Below are positions 1 to 7,719 of a stretch of 16,351 nucleotides of DNA, piece after piece. Position numbers and translations under genes: made by a program. Below the pieces are notes generated by a model. The model made no database searches and was not told where the DNA came from. It worked only from the letters and a program-made list of their open reading frames with translations. The number at the start of each line of letters is the position of its first letter. Position 1 is the first letter of the stretch. The DNA is from an uncultured Candidatus Melainabacteria bacterium (GTDB lineage: Bacteria > Cyanobacteriota > Vampirovibrionia > Gastranaerophilales > Gastranaerophilaceae), in contig CAMHMW010000028.1 in the NCBI GenBank assembly GCA_946186335.1, forward strand, positions 1 through 16,351, given 5' to 3'.

Positions 1-2
1 AT

Positions 3-2045
3 ATGCGTTCGGTTGTTCGTGAATATGCAATATCAACTGAAGACATTTCGCCTGAGGAGATTATTCGTATCGCAAAAAATAAGGGTTTTAAGGTTAAGAA
101 GAAAAAACTGAAACTGAAGGATATTTCATCAAACTATCCTATGCCTGCAATTTTGCAGATGACTGACGGTTCGTACCGTGTACTTTTGGCGTTAAAATCA
201 GATGAAAACAGAGCTTTGACATTAACACCGCTTGCAAAACATCCGGAATCTCACGATTATAAAGAATTGCAGGAGCAAATTAAAGATGAAATAATTATTC
301 TGCGTCACAAAAATTCGGATAGTGACGTGAAATTCGGGTTTAAGTGGTTTTTTAACGAAATATTTAAGTATAAAAAGATAATTGCGCAAGTTCTTCTGGG
401 TTCATTTGTCGTTCAGTTGTTCGGACTTGTAACTCCGTTATTTACTCAGGTAATTCTGGATAAAGTTTTGGTTAACAGAACGCTTGCAACTCTTGATGTT
501 TTAGCGGTTGCTTTTATTGTTGTTGCAGTGTTTGAACTCCTTTTAAACCTTTCAAGAAACTATATTTTTATACATACGACAAATAAAATTGATGCAAAAC
601 TCGGTGCAAAATTATTTAAACACCTGTTCAAACTATATTATGTATATTTTGAAAACAGACAGGTCGGTAACATTGTTGCCAGAGTACGTGAATTAGACAG
701 AATAAGAGAATTTATAACGGATAAATCTGTGTCGGTTTTGATTGATGCATTTTTCTCGGTAGTCTTTTTGGCGATAATGTTTGTTTACAGTCCGAAATTA
801 ACATTTATTTCTCTCGGGTTTTTGGCAATAATTGCCGTAATATATGTTTTGATTACGCCGGAATTGAGAACTCGTCTGGAAGAAAAATTCCAGATGGGAG
901 CGCATTCAAATTCATATCTTGTTGAAGCTGTAACCGGGGTTCAGACGGTTAAATCTCTTGCAATAGAGGGCTCAATGTTCCGCAAATGGGAAGATAAACT
1001 CGGAAAATATTTAAAATCCAGTTTTAATCTTGCGATTATGGGTAATTTTACGGGTTCTATCTGCGGCTTCTTACAAAAAGGTATGACCATCGCAATTCTT
1101 TATGTCGGTGTTATGCTTGTTATTGAAAACAAACTTACAATAGGTCAATTAATTGCGTTTCAGATGTTTTCCGGGCAGTTTGCGGCACCTATGTTAAGAC
1201 TTGTCGGTTTGTGGAATGAATTTCAACAGACACTTTTGGCGGTTGACCGTATTGGCGATATCCTGAACAGCCCGTTGGAAAAACAGTCGGAAAACGCAAT
1301 TACACTAAGTCACGTCAACGGTGATATAAAAATTGAAAATATGTCTTTCAGATACAATGTGGATGCTCCGCTTGTTCTGAAAAATGTTAATCTTGAAATA
1401 AAAGCGGGCGAAAAAATCGGCTTTGTCGGTCGTTCCGGAAGCGGAAAATCAACCATAACAAAACTTATTCAGCGTTTGTATTATACAACAGAAGGTACAA
1501 TATTCATTGACGGTATTGATACAAGAAATATTGACCCAATATGGCTGAGAACAAATATCGGTATCGTTATGCAGGAAAATTATCTGTTTTCCGGAACTAT
1601 AAAAGATAACATAGCGCAACCCCGTCCGAATGTTCCGATGGAGGGTATAATTCAGGCAGCACAAGTTGCCGGCGCTCATGAATTTATTTCAAAATTCCCG
1701 AAAGGTTATGATACGGAAGTCGGGGAACGTGGTTCTTCGTTATCGGGTGGTCAAAAGCAGAGAATTGCAATTGCAAGGGCGCTGATTTCCAACCCGAGAA
1801 TTTTAATCTTCGATGAAGCAACGTCAGCCCTTGATTATGAATCCGAAAAAATTATCAGAGATAATATGGCGATGATTTCAAAAGGAAGAACAACAATTAT
1901 AATTGCACACAGACTTTCAACAATCAGAGATTGTGACAGAATTGTATGTTTTGACAACGGATGTATTGTTGAAGTCGGCACTCACGATGAACTTTTAAAA
2001 CATGACGGATATTACAGAAAACTATACGAAGCTCAGTCTGCATAA
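3..2045 (+). CDS. Type I secretion ABC exporter, HlyB family (5' end probably cut by window edge)
   Basis: This is an inner-membrane ABC transporter that drives one-step export of a protein substrate together with an HlyD adaptor and a TolC-type channel. Residues 1 to about 90 resemble the C39-peptidase-like domain of HlyB. The usual catalytic His position reads Tyr58 (DGSYRVLL), so it is a substrate-docking rather than a cleaving domain. A six-helix membrane domain follows at about 125-400 and contains the family signature VARVRELD. The nucleotide-binding domain has Walker A GRSGSGKST at 476-484, LSGGQ at 580-584, Walker B ending in D604-E605, and the switch His636. HlyB is about 707 aa. The 680 aa seen here start inside the N-terminal domain, and no stop codon precedes the first ATG in frame, so the true start is probably upstream of the window. 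The gene lies 11 bp before the HlyD-type gene, as expected for one operon. Family assignment is secure; the substrate is unknown. Confidence 0.93.
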   Translation: MRSVVREYAISTEDISPEEIIRIAKNKGFKVKKKKLKLKDISSNYPMPAILQMTDGSYRVLLALKSDENRALTLTPLAKHPESHDYKELQEQIKDEIIILRHKNSDSDVKFGFKWFFNEIFKYKKIIAQVLLGSFVVQLFGLVTPLFTQVILDKVLVNRTLATLDVLAVAFIVVAVFELLLNLSRNYIFIHTTNKIDAKLGAKLFKHLFKLYYVYFENRQVGNIVARVRELDRIREFITDKSVSVLIDAFFSVVFLAIMFVYSPKLTFISLGFLAIIAVIYVLITPELRTRLEEKFQMGAHSNSYLVEAVTGVQTVKSLAIEGSMFRKWEDKLGKYLKSSFNLAIMGNFTGSICGFLQKGMTIAILYVGVMLVIENKLTIGQLIAFQMFSGQFAAPMLRLVGLWNEFQQTLLAVDRIGDILNSPLEKQSENAITLSHVNGDIKIENMSFRYNVDAPLVLKNVNLEIKAGEKIGFVGRSGSGKSTITKLIQRLYYTTEGTIFIDGIDTRNIDPIWLRTNIGIVMQENYLFSGTIKDNIAQPRPNVPMEGIIQAAQVAGAHEFISKFPKGYDTEVGERGSSLSGGQKQRIAIARALISNPRILIFDEATSALDYESEKIIRDNMAMISKGRTTIIIAHRLSTIRDCDRIVCFDNGCIVEVGTHDELLKHDGYYRKLYEAQSA

Positions 2046-2056
2046 AGGAGTTATAA

Positions 2057-3100
2057 ATGAAAATATTACATGATATATTAAATAAAGTATTTCCAAAGGC
2101 GGATGACAGCCACGAATTTAAACCGATTCTGGCAGAAATTGAGGATGCGCCTCTAAACCCGCTCGGCAACACAATGTTCTGGGTTATCATAACTTTTATG
2201 GTGATAGCGGGCTTGTGGATGTATTTCGGAAAAGTAGATATTGTTATCACTGCAAGAGGGCAAATTATTCCGACAGGGGAAGAAAAACTTGTGCAGTCAC
2301 TTGATAAGGGTGTCGTTTCGACAATTGCCGTAAAAGAGGGGGAATATGTAACAGAAGGGCAAATTGTCGCAATAGTCTCTCCGGCAGAACACGAACCGGG
2401 ACTGGAATTAAATAACTTGCGAGAAGAAGAAGCAAGAGTTTCCCAGCAACTGGCATCAGACAGAGCAAAACTTGCTATTGCAAGCAGAGAAAAGGCAAGA
2501 CTTGAAACCGTCAGAGATATAATCCCGAGCTCAAGATATGATACATCGGCAAAAGAAGTCGCAGAACTTTCGCATAACATAGGGGCTGAAAGTGCATCCC
2601 TTGCCGAAATTCGTAACAAAAGAGTTCAGTTGGAAAAACAGAAACAAATTCTGAAATCTCCGATAGACGGTTACGTTAATAATATTTTTGTACATACAAT
2701 AGGCGGGGTTGTTACTCCGGCGGAAAAAATAATGTCTATCGTTCCAAAAGATGCTACAAAAGTAATTAAGGCTCAGGTTATGAATCAGGATGCAGGGTTT
2801 GTTGAAGTGGGTATGCCTGTTTCAATTAAGGTTGATACTTATAATTTCCAAAAATACGGTATTTTGGACGGTATTGTAACCATTGTTTCACCGAACAGTA
2901 TTGAGGATGAAAAACTCGGTCCTGTCTATGAGGTTTATATTGAACCGAAAAATACTACATTACTGGTTGAGGGTAAAGAGCAGACAATTAAATACGGTAT
3001 GACGACCACTAATGAAATAAAAATCGGTAAAAGAAGAATTATAGAATTCTTTATTTATCCGCTTATTAAATATATGGATGAAAGTATTAAGGTGAGATAG
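2057..3100 (+). CDS. HlyD-family membrane fusion (periplasmic adaptor) protein of a type I secretion system
   Basis: This adaptor links the inner-membrane ABC exporter to the outer-membrane channel. A short cytoplasmic N-terminus (1-37) is followed by one membrane helix at about 38-57. A biotinyl-lipoyl-like half follows at about 60-110 (KEGEYVTEGQIV). Then comes a Glu/Lys/Arg-rich coiled-coil hairpin at about 113-197. The second half starts at SPIDGYV (201-207) and carries the HlyD hallmark HTIGGVVTPAEKIMSIVP (213-230). A beta-barrel region runs to the end. At 347 aa it is clearly shorter than E. coli HlyD (478 aa); the coiled coil is short, which predicts a shorter periplasmic tunnel or a different channel partner. 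An AAGGAG ribosome site at 2045-2050, overlapping the end of the exporter stop codon, supports this start. The next gene begins 4 bp after the stop. Confidence 0.93.
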   Translation: MKILHDILNKVFPKADDSHEFKPILAEIEDAPLNPLGNTMFWVIITFMVIAGLWMYFGKVDIVITARGQIIPTGEEKLVQSLDKGVVSTIAVKEGEYVTEGQIVAIVSPAEHEPGLELNNLREEEARVSQQLASDRAKLAIASREKARLETVRDIIPSSRYDTSAKEVAELSHNIGAESASLAEIRNKRVQLEKQKQILKSPIDGYVNNIFVHTIGGVVTPAEKIMSIVPKDATKVIKAQVMNQDAGFVEVGMPVSIKVDTYNFQKYGILDGIVTIVSPNSIEDEKLGPVYEVYIEPKNTTLLVEGKEQTIKYGMTTTNEIKIGKRRIIEFFIYPLIKYMDESIKVR

Positions 3101-3104
3101 GTTT

Positions 3105-4316
3105 ATGAACATAATATTTTTACACAGAAATTTTCCCGCACAGTTTAAGTATCTTGCATCGGAACTTGCAAAAGATAAGAAGAATAACGTATATTTTGTC
3201 ACAAACAATACGAATACAAGAACTTTCGGAAAGATTAAAAAAGTTGTTTATAAACTCAAAAGAAAAGTCCCGAACAATTGTCACAGATACCTGCGGTTTT
3301 ACGAGGAGTCAATTATCCACGGTCAGTCTGCGGCAGAAGCCTTAATTTCACTTCAGCAGCAGGGGGTAAAACCTGATATTATAATCGGACATTCGTGGGG
3401 GGCATCGCTCTTTGTGAAAGAGATTTTTCCTGATGTTCCGTATATTGCGGATATAGAATGGTATTACAACCCCGTAAATTCCGATGTTGATTTTGGCGGA
3501 AAAGTTCTGGATGTTGATGAAAAAGCCTCTTTAAAAACAAAAAATTCTCATATATTGCAGGATTTAATAAGTTGTGATTGGGGAATTACTCCGACACAGT
3601 GGCAAAAATCCCAAATTCCCGAAATTTTTTGGGATAAAATTAAGGTTATTCACGAGGGAATAGATACGAATTTTTGCAGACCTAACAAGGATGTAAAATT
3701 TAAAATTCCCGAAACGGATATTGTTCTGACCCGAAATGATGAGGTTTTGACTTATGCGACACGCGGGATGGAAGAATACAGAGGTTTTCCTGAATTTATG
3801 AAAGCGGTTTCAATTCTGATGAAACAACGTCCGAATATGCAGGTTTTAATCGGCGGAGAGGACAGAGTTTGCTACGGCAGACACCTGAAAGATGATACAT
3901 TTAAGCAAAAGATGTTGAGAGAGCTGGAATTTGATGAATCCAGACTGCATTTTGTCGGACCATTACCGTATAACGAATATCTGAAACTTTTGCAGGTTTC
4001 GGGAGCGCATATATATTTAACTTATCCGTTTGTTCTGTCGTGGTCGTTTTTGGAAGCGATGGCGGCGGAATGCTGTATAATAGCATCTGATACTGCGCCT
4101 GTCACAGAGGTTATGCAGGACAAATTCAACGGACTTTTGGTTGATTTTTATGATATAGACGGCATAGTCAAGGCGGTTAACAAGGTTTTTGATAACCCCG
4201 CTAAATATGAACTTTTGCGTGAGAATGCCAGAGAAACGGTTGTTAAAAACTATGATTTAAAAGATATGCTGAACAAACAGATTGAGTTCATAAAAAGTGT
4301 TGTCAGCGCAAAATAG
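3105..4316 (+). CDS. Family 4 glycosyltransferase (GT-B fold, Glyco_trans_4_3-like N-terminus)
   Basis: This is predicted to transfer a sugar from a nucleotide-sugar donor to an unknown acceptor in the cytoplasm. The N-terminus FLHRNFPAQFKYLA (5-18) matches the 'glycosyl transferase family 4 group' N-terminal domain. The C-terminal GT1-type domain contains IHEGIDTNFCRP (182-193), TRGMEEYRGFPEF (219-231), GPLPYNEY (285-292), and a donor-site block SWSFLEAMA (312-320) followed by ASDTAPVTEV (327-336). In the usual E-x7-E pair the second Glu (E317) is present but the first is replaced by Phe. From memory this is common in the subgroup with 'PFVLSWS', so I do not read it as inactivation. The gene begins 4 bp after the HlyD-type gene, with AGGTGAGATAGG overlapping that stop as ribosome site. 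Co-transcription suggests it modifies the secreted substrate or a co-exported glycan; that is inference. Confidence 0.88.
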   Translation: MNIIFLHRNFPAQFKYLASELAKDKKNNVYFVTNNTNTRTFGKIKKVVYKLKRKVPNNCHRYLRFYEESIIHGQSAAEALISLQQQGVKPDIIIGHSWGASLFVKEIFPDVPYIADIEWYYNPVNSDVDFGGKVLDVDEKASLKTKNSHILQDLISCDWGITPTQWQKSQIPEIFWDKIKVIHEGIDTNFCRPNKDVKFKIPETDIVLTRNDEVLTYATRGMEEYRGFPEFMKAVSILMKQRPNMQVLIGGEDRVCYGRHLKDDTFKQKMLRELEFDESRLHFVGPLPYNEYLKLLQVSGAHIYLTYPFVLSWSFLEAMAAECCIIASDTAPVTEVMQDKFNGLLVDFYDIDGIVKAVNKVFDNPAKYELLRENARETVVKNYDLKDMLNKQIEFIKSVVSAK

Positions 4317-4394
4317 AATTGTAAAGTTTTGTGTAGAAATATATTAATAGTTAAGCCTTGTGAATTAATACAAAAGGATGAAATTTTACGGCGC

Positions 4395-4423
4395 TTGACA
4401 ATAAATTTAACCATTTGTTTAAT
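4395..4423 (+). promoter_or_regulatory. Candidate sigma-70 promoter upstream of the prepilin operon (distal)
   Basis: A perfect -35 TTGACA (4395-4400) is followed by a 17-bp spacer and a TTTAAT -10 (4418-4423, one mismatch). It lies 93 bp upstream of the better extended -10 promoter. It may be a second start site for the prepilin operon. The 204-bp gap 4317-4520 shows no convincing terminator hairpin, so read-through from the glycosyltransferase gene is also possible. Confidence 0.4.
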
Positions 4424-4487
4424 TAAAAATTAGTAACAAAATTGTGCTAAAAGCATTTCAAATTGTAATAATTTCATTCGCATGGGG

Positions 4488-4516
4488 TGTACAAATTTAT
4501 AAAAACATGATATAAT
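4488..4516 (+). promoter_or_regulatory. Extended -10 promoter for the prepilin operon (proximal)
   Basis: TGTACA (4488-4493, two mismatches to TTGACA), a 17-bp spacer, and a perfect TATAAT (4511-4516) preceded by TGA (4508-4510), giving TGnTATAAT. The start of transcription should fall near 4523. That places the ATG at 4521 at or before the transcript start and rules it out as a normal start codon for the downstream gene. Confidence 0.6.
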
Positions 4517-4553
4517 TATAATGTATTATTGTATCAATATAGCGAGGATGGTT

Positions 4554-6431
4554 TTGAAAAAGTTTATGAGTTATAGTAAAAAGAATAAAGCGTTTTCTGT
4601 TGCGGAAATGCTTATTGTAATGTTGATTTTATCTATTGTAATAATTTCAATGACACCTATTGCGGTAAGAAGGGTTGTTAAAAACCCTGCAAACCCCGAC
4701 CACGGTTCGTTTGAATGCTATTGGGACGGCGGCAGATTAAGGCAGGTTACCCGTAATGAATCGGGGGAAATCATATCAAATACTCTCCATGCGGCAGGAA
4801 CAAAATCATGTACTTTCACTCCGGCGCGTGGGGCGATGTTTTTTACGGTTAATGCTGTTGGCGGCGGAAGTCCCGGAGCAGGTGTAACTGCGGCGTTTAA
4901 CGAGTTGCCGGCAGGTCATTATGATTCTTCGCTTGGTTTGTATGGAGACAAAGGTGTTGACTACGTTAATGATTTTTTCAAGCATAACGGTTTGATTATT
5001 AATACAGACAGTAATAATACTGTTAATTATGATGAAATGCCTTTGTATAGTGCATCAGATTCAAATAATCCCAGAAATTGGTTAAAAAGTTACGGTGTCC
5101 CGATGCGGGGAATTTTGACATCAAATGCCGGCGATTTGACTTCGGGAGGATTTATGTATGTAATTCATAATACAGGTGTTCCTGGGCATCCTGAGTGCGA
5201 TTCCATGTCGACTCCTGATTTTGCAAGCTTAACAGAGGGAAGTTATAATTCTCACTGTTTTACATATCGTGTAATGGCTGGCAGAAATCCAGCAAACGGT
5301 TCCCGTGCTATGTTTGGGCAAACTGTAACTCACGGAATGTCAATAAAAAGCCATGGTGAGGGCACCCCTAAATTGGCGCTAGGTAATGCCGGATGTATTG
5401 TCAACGACGGCGGGAGCGGCTGTTATGTCGGATATGGTTGTTATCCGTCTGCCGGCACTATTTCAAATTATGGTTCGGGTATCAATTGTCCGTCTTCATA
5501 CAGAAATGTTGGTGGCGGGTATCTTCCCGAAAAGAAAACTAATACAACTGCTTCATTGGCAGGTGTCTCAGGTTTTGAAGTTGCGTATTCGTCTTGTGAC
5601 TCCGCATTGAATTGCATCCCCGCGTCATCTTGTGCATTGGGTTCCTGTACTCCGAGCTGGATTATAGATGTTGATAATACCAGTCAGTTAAAAAGGCACC
5701 AATTGACCTGGGGCAGATATATTGTTGCGTATCAGCAGTTGAGGAAAGGGGTTAACTTCTATGCTCAGGCGGGTAATCCCGGAGAATACAGGGCAATATA
5801 TGTATCAAAACTGGACGGAAGTATAAAACTTGTACCGGGTGAAGGTGTCGCTTTTAATGCGGCAGGTGCGATAAATTCGGGACAAGTGGGTAATGATACA
5901 AAACTATGTTATCCTGCGGCAGGAGATGTAAATTGTACGTCTGCGGCAAGCAGAATGCTGCTAACTGCAAAAGGCGGGAAAAAGCCTGTTACAAAAGCCA
6001 ATGAAACATTTATTCTTGGTCGTTTGTTTACACTTAATGATGCGGCAACCCCGGGTGTAATTGCATATGATACGCCAGATGGTGATCCGTCTGCTGAACA
6101 ATACGGGCATTATTTTAAAGGGAAAGATTCAGGTTTTGTCTATCCGATACCGGATACGACACATCCGATACCGGATACGGTTGGTCAGGGCGGAAGCGGT
6201 TCATACACTATTCACAGACTTTCTTCAAAAAGTAATATATACAAGTTGTGGATGGCAAGTTTAACAAGTGCCGGCAAGTCGGAGCGTTCTAACGCAGGTG
6301 GTGCTGCAAAATTGGCAAATGGTTCGTATACTTGCCAGAGTGACGGAGTATCAAGAAGCGGTACAAATACGCCGGCTCACCGTTGCTTCGCAGGTTCTGG
6401 TCAGGGAGGAGCAGTAGTAATAACATGGTAA
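4554..6431 (+). CDS. Large prepilin-like protein with glycine-rich shell and cysteine-rich insert (paralogue 1 of 3)
   Basis: This is a surface or periplasmic pilin-like protein, 625 aa from the chosen start. The leader contains KKNKAFSVAEML. Predicted prepilin-peptidase cleavage is A13/F14, with Glu18 at mature position +5 and a hydrophobic helix at about 19-38. Next come HGSFECY (50-56) and CTFTP (86-90), then FFTVNAVGGG (96-105), a layout shared with the next two genes. A long insert follows, with eight Cys at 281-365, probably disulfide-bonded outside the cytoplasm. The protein ends in GGAVVITW. Start choice: the promoter excludes ATG 4521. TTG 4554 has GAGG at 4544-4547 with 6-nt spacing; ATG 4548 is too close to it, and ATG 4566 is the main alternative. 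The stop overlaps the next gene (TAATG). The prepilin class is secure; function is unknown, with a tip or adhesin role inferred. Confidence 0.82.
   Translation: MKKFMSYSKKNKAFSVAEMLIVMLILSIVIISMTPIAVRRVVKNPANPDHGSFECYWDGGRLRQVTRNESGEIISNTLHAAGTKSCTFTPARGAMFFTVNAVGGGSPGAGVTAAFNELPAGHYDSSLGLYGDKGVDYVNDFFKHNGLIINTDSNNTVNYDEMPLYSASDSNNPRNWLKSYGVPMRGILTSNAGDLTSGGFMYVIHNTGVPGHPECDSMSTPDFASLTEGSYNSHCFTYRVMAGRNPANGSRAMFGQTVTHGMSIKSHGEGTPKLALGNAGCIVNDGGSGCYVGYGCYPSAGTISNYGSGINCPSSYRNVGGGYLPEKKTNTTASLAGVSGFEVAYSSCDSALNCIPASSCALGSCTPSWIIDVDNTSQLKRHQLTWGRYIVAYQQLRKGVNFYAQAGNPGEYRAIYVSKLDGSIKLVPGEGVAFNAAGAINSGQVGNDTKLCYPAAGDVNCTSAASRMLLTAKGGKKPVTKANETFILGRLFTLNDAATPGVIAYDTPDGDPSAEQYGHYFKGKDSGFVYPIPDTTHPIPDTVGQGGSGSYTIHRLSSKSNIYKLWMASLTSAGKSERSNAGGAAKLANGSYTCQSDGVSRSGTNTPAHRCFAGSGQGGAVVITW
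6142..6179 (+). repeat. Two-copy 21-bp tandem repeat inside the first large prepilin gene
   Basis: ATCCGATACCGGATACG occurs at 6142-6158 and again at 6163-6179, a 21-bp (7-residue) period that keeps the frame and encodes PIPDT twice, three residues before a glycine-rich stretch. Each unit contains the inverted repeat ATCCG-ATAC-CGGAT. It may be a recent slippage duplication in a linker. Confidence 0.75.
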
Positions 6432-7699
6432 TGAATATGAATAAAAAATTAGCTTTTACGATAGCGGAAGCATTAATGTCAATGTTGATACTTTCTATTT
6501 TTATAGGGGTATCAATGAGAGTATTTACAAAGAAACATACAAAACCTGTATATAACCCGACACATGGTTTTTACATGTGTTATCGCGGGACTGATAACAG
6601 AGTGTATAAAAAAATAGGCACAGCACCGCAAACTGTACAGGCTTCTGGTCATTGTGATTTTACACCTGTTAAAAATGCCTCATATTATGTTATCTATGCG
6701 GCAGGTGGCGGCGGTGGCGGAAATGCTGGCAAGGGCGGAGCACCTGCTGATTTTCAGACACTTTTTGTAACAAATATTGCAGATGCTTTGGAAATTACTC
6801 CCGGTTCAGGCGGTACTACAGGTAACAATGGAACATCAACATTTATCAGAAATACAGAACCCGGTGCTACCCCTGAGCAGAGATTAATAGTTGAAATCCC
6901 GGGCGGTCTGAAAGGCGGAGAAACAAAAATTAAACAATCGTATGTTCGTTCCTGCCAGACAGTACCTCTTGCAACCATATTGAATACTGCATCAGGCAAA
7001 TCATATCTTGATAATAATCACGATGATACTGCCCAATGTGAGGTAACATCCAATGCGTTTAAAGCAAAATTATGCCCACATTCACACAATGATATTCGTC
7101 AGGAAAATGAAATAGAAACTTTCTATAATCGGTATGCAAGTGATGCATATTCTGCTGTCTCAAATTGGATGAACAAGAATTATGACTTTTATTATGATTA
7201 CAGTGGTGACTGTGTAATCAGAAAAAGTGGCGAGACCTATGTGTCAAAATATTGTATAGACCATACAAATGGCGATAAGTTGTACTATTATAACAGCTCT
7301 TCCGGTCAATGGTATCTTGCCGGATTAAATTCCGATGGTTCTGCAAATTGTTTAACGGAAACTTTGTCATACAATGATATTGAGATAGATAATGATACCG
7401 ATTCATTTACGGTCATAAGAGCAATAGAATCTCCGTCAGGAGCAGTTACCGGAAAATTCAAGTATATAATAGATTTACAGTATGACCTGACAAAAAGAAA
7501 TGTCACATCGTACTTTAAAGAATCAGGATTTGGTGAATATATAGAAAGTTCAAGTTTGCGCGATGCAAACACCGAAGTTCTCTTTAATCCTGTATTACGC
7601 CCATATACTCCGCCGACAAAACGATTTGATCCGTCGGCAGGTGACGGTGGCTGCAGCTCTTGTAATGGTATTGGCGGTGCTGTATTTATTGCCTGGTAA
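6425..7699 (+). CDS. Large prepilin-like protein with glycine-rich shell (paralogue 2 of 3)
   Basis: This is a 424-aa pilin-like protein from ATG 6425. The N-terminus MNKKLAFTIAEAL gives predicted cleavage A10/F11 and Glu15 at mature +5, then a hydrophobic helix to about residue 34. The family layout follows: NPTHGFYMCY (44-53), C77-DFTP, YYVIYAAGGGGGG (87-99), a glycine-rich stretch, a Tyr/Ser/Asp-rich middle, and a C-terminal GGAVFIAW. It is the shortest of the three large paralogues because its middle insert is smaller. Three clustered ATGs (6425, 6431, 6437) are possible starts. The ATG at 6431 shares its A with the upstream TAA, and GGGAGGA (6404-6410) inside the upstream gene is the only purine-rich site, at rather long spacing. 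Translation is therefore probably coupled to the previous gene. An in-frame extension to 6383 has no ribosome site and adds an unlikely leader. Confidence 0.82.
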   Translation: MVMNMNKKLAFTIAEALMSMLILSIFIGVSMRVFTKKHTKPVYNPTHGFYMCYRGTDNRVYKKIGTAPQTVQASGHCDFTPVKNASYYVIYAAGGGGGGNAGKGGAPADFQTLFVTNIADALEITPGSGGTTGNNGTSTFIRNTEPGATPEQRLIVEIPGGLKGGETKIKQSYVRSCQTVPLATILNTASGKSYLDNNHDDTAQCEVTSNAFKAKLCPHSHNDIRQENEIETFYNRYASDAYSAVSNWMNKNYDFYYDYSGDCVIRKSGETYVSKYCIDHTNGDKLYYYNSSSGQWYLAGLNSDGSANCLTETLSYNDIEIDNDTDSFTVIRAIESPSGAVTGKFKYIIDLQYDLTKRNVTSYFKESGFGEYIESSSLRDANTEVLFNPVLRPYTPPTKRFDPSAGDGGCSSCNGIGGAVFIAW

Positions 7700-7719
7700 A
7701 AAATTGAAAGGATGATTTG

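Noticed and set aside
1924..2619. 231-codon open frame on the minus strand across the exporter/adaptor junction
   Set aside because: It lies opposite two genes with clear family motifs, its translation is Ser/Leu-rich with no recognisable domain, and it has no ribosome site; a shadow frame.
3861..4330. Glycosyltransferase inactive because the first Glu of E-x7-E is missing
   Set aside because: The surrounding PFVLSWSFLEAMA block is well kept and, as far as I recall, typical of this subfamily, so inactivation is not supported.
4317..4520. Riboswitch or structured leader before the prepilin operon
   Set aside because: The gap is AT-rich with only an imperfect CCTTGT...ACAAAAGG pairing; no known leader motif or terminator hairpin can be supported.
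4521..4553. ATG at 4521 as start of the first large prepilin
   Set aside because: It lies about 5 bases after a perfect TATAAT, at the expected transcript start, and would place an odd MYYCINIAR extension before the prepilin leader.
6383..6424. Longer in-frame start for the second large prepilin
   Set aside because: It overlaps the preceding gene by 49 bases and puts a non-typical, Arg/Ser-rich segment before the prepilin leader; no ribosome site is present.
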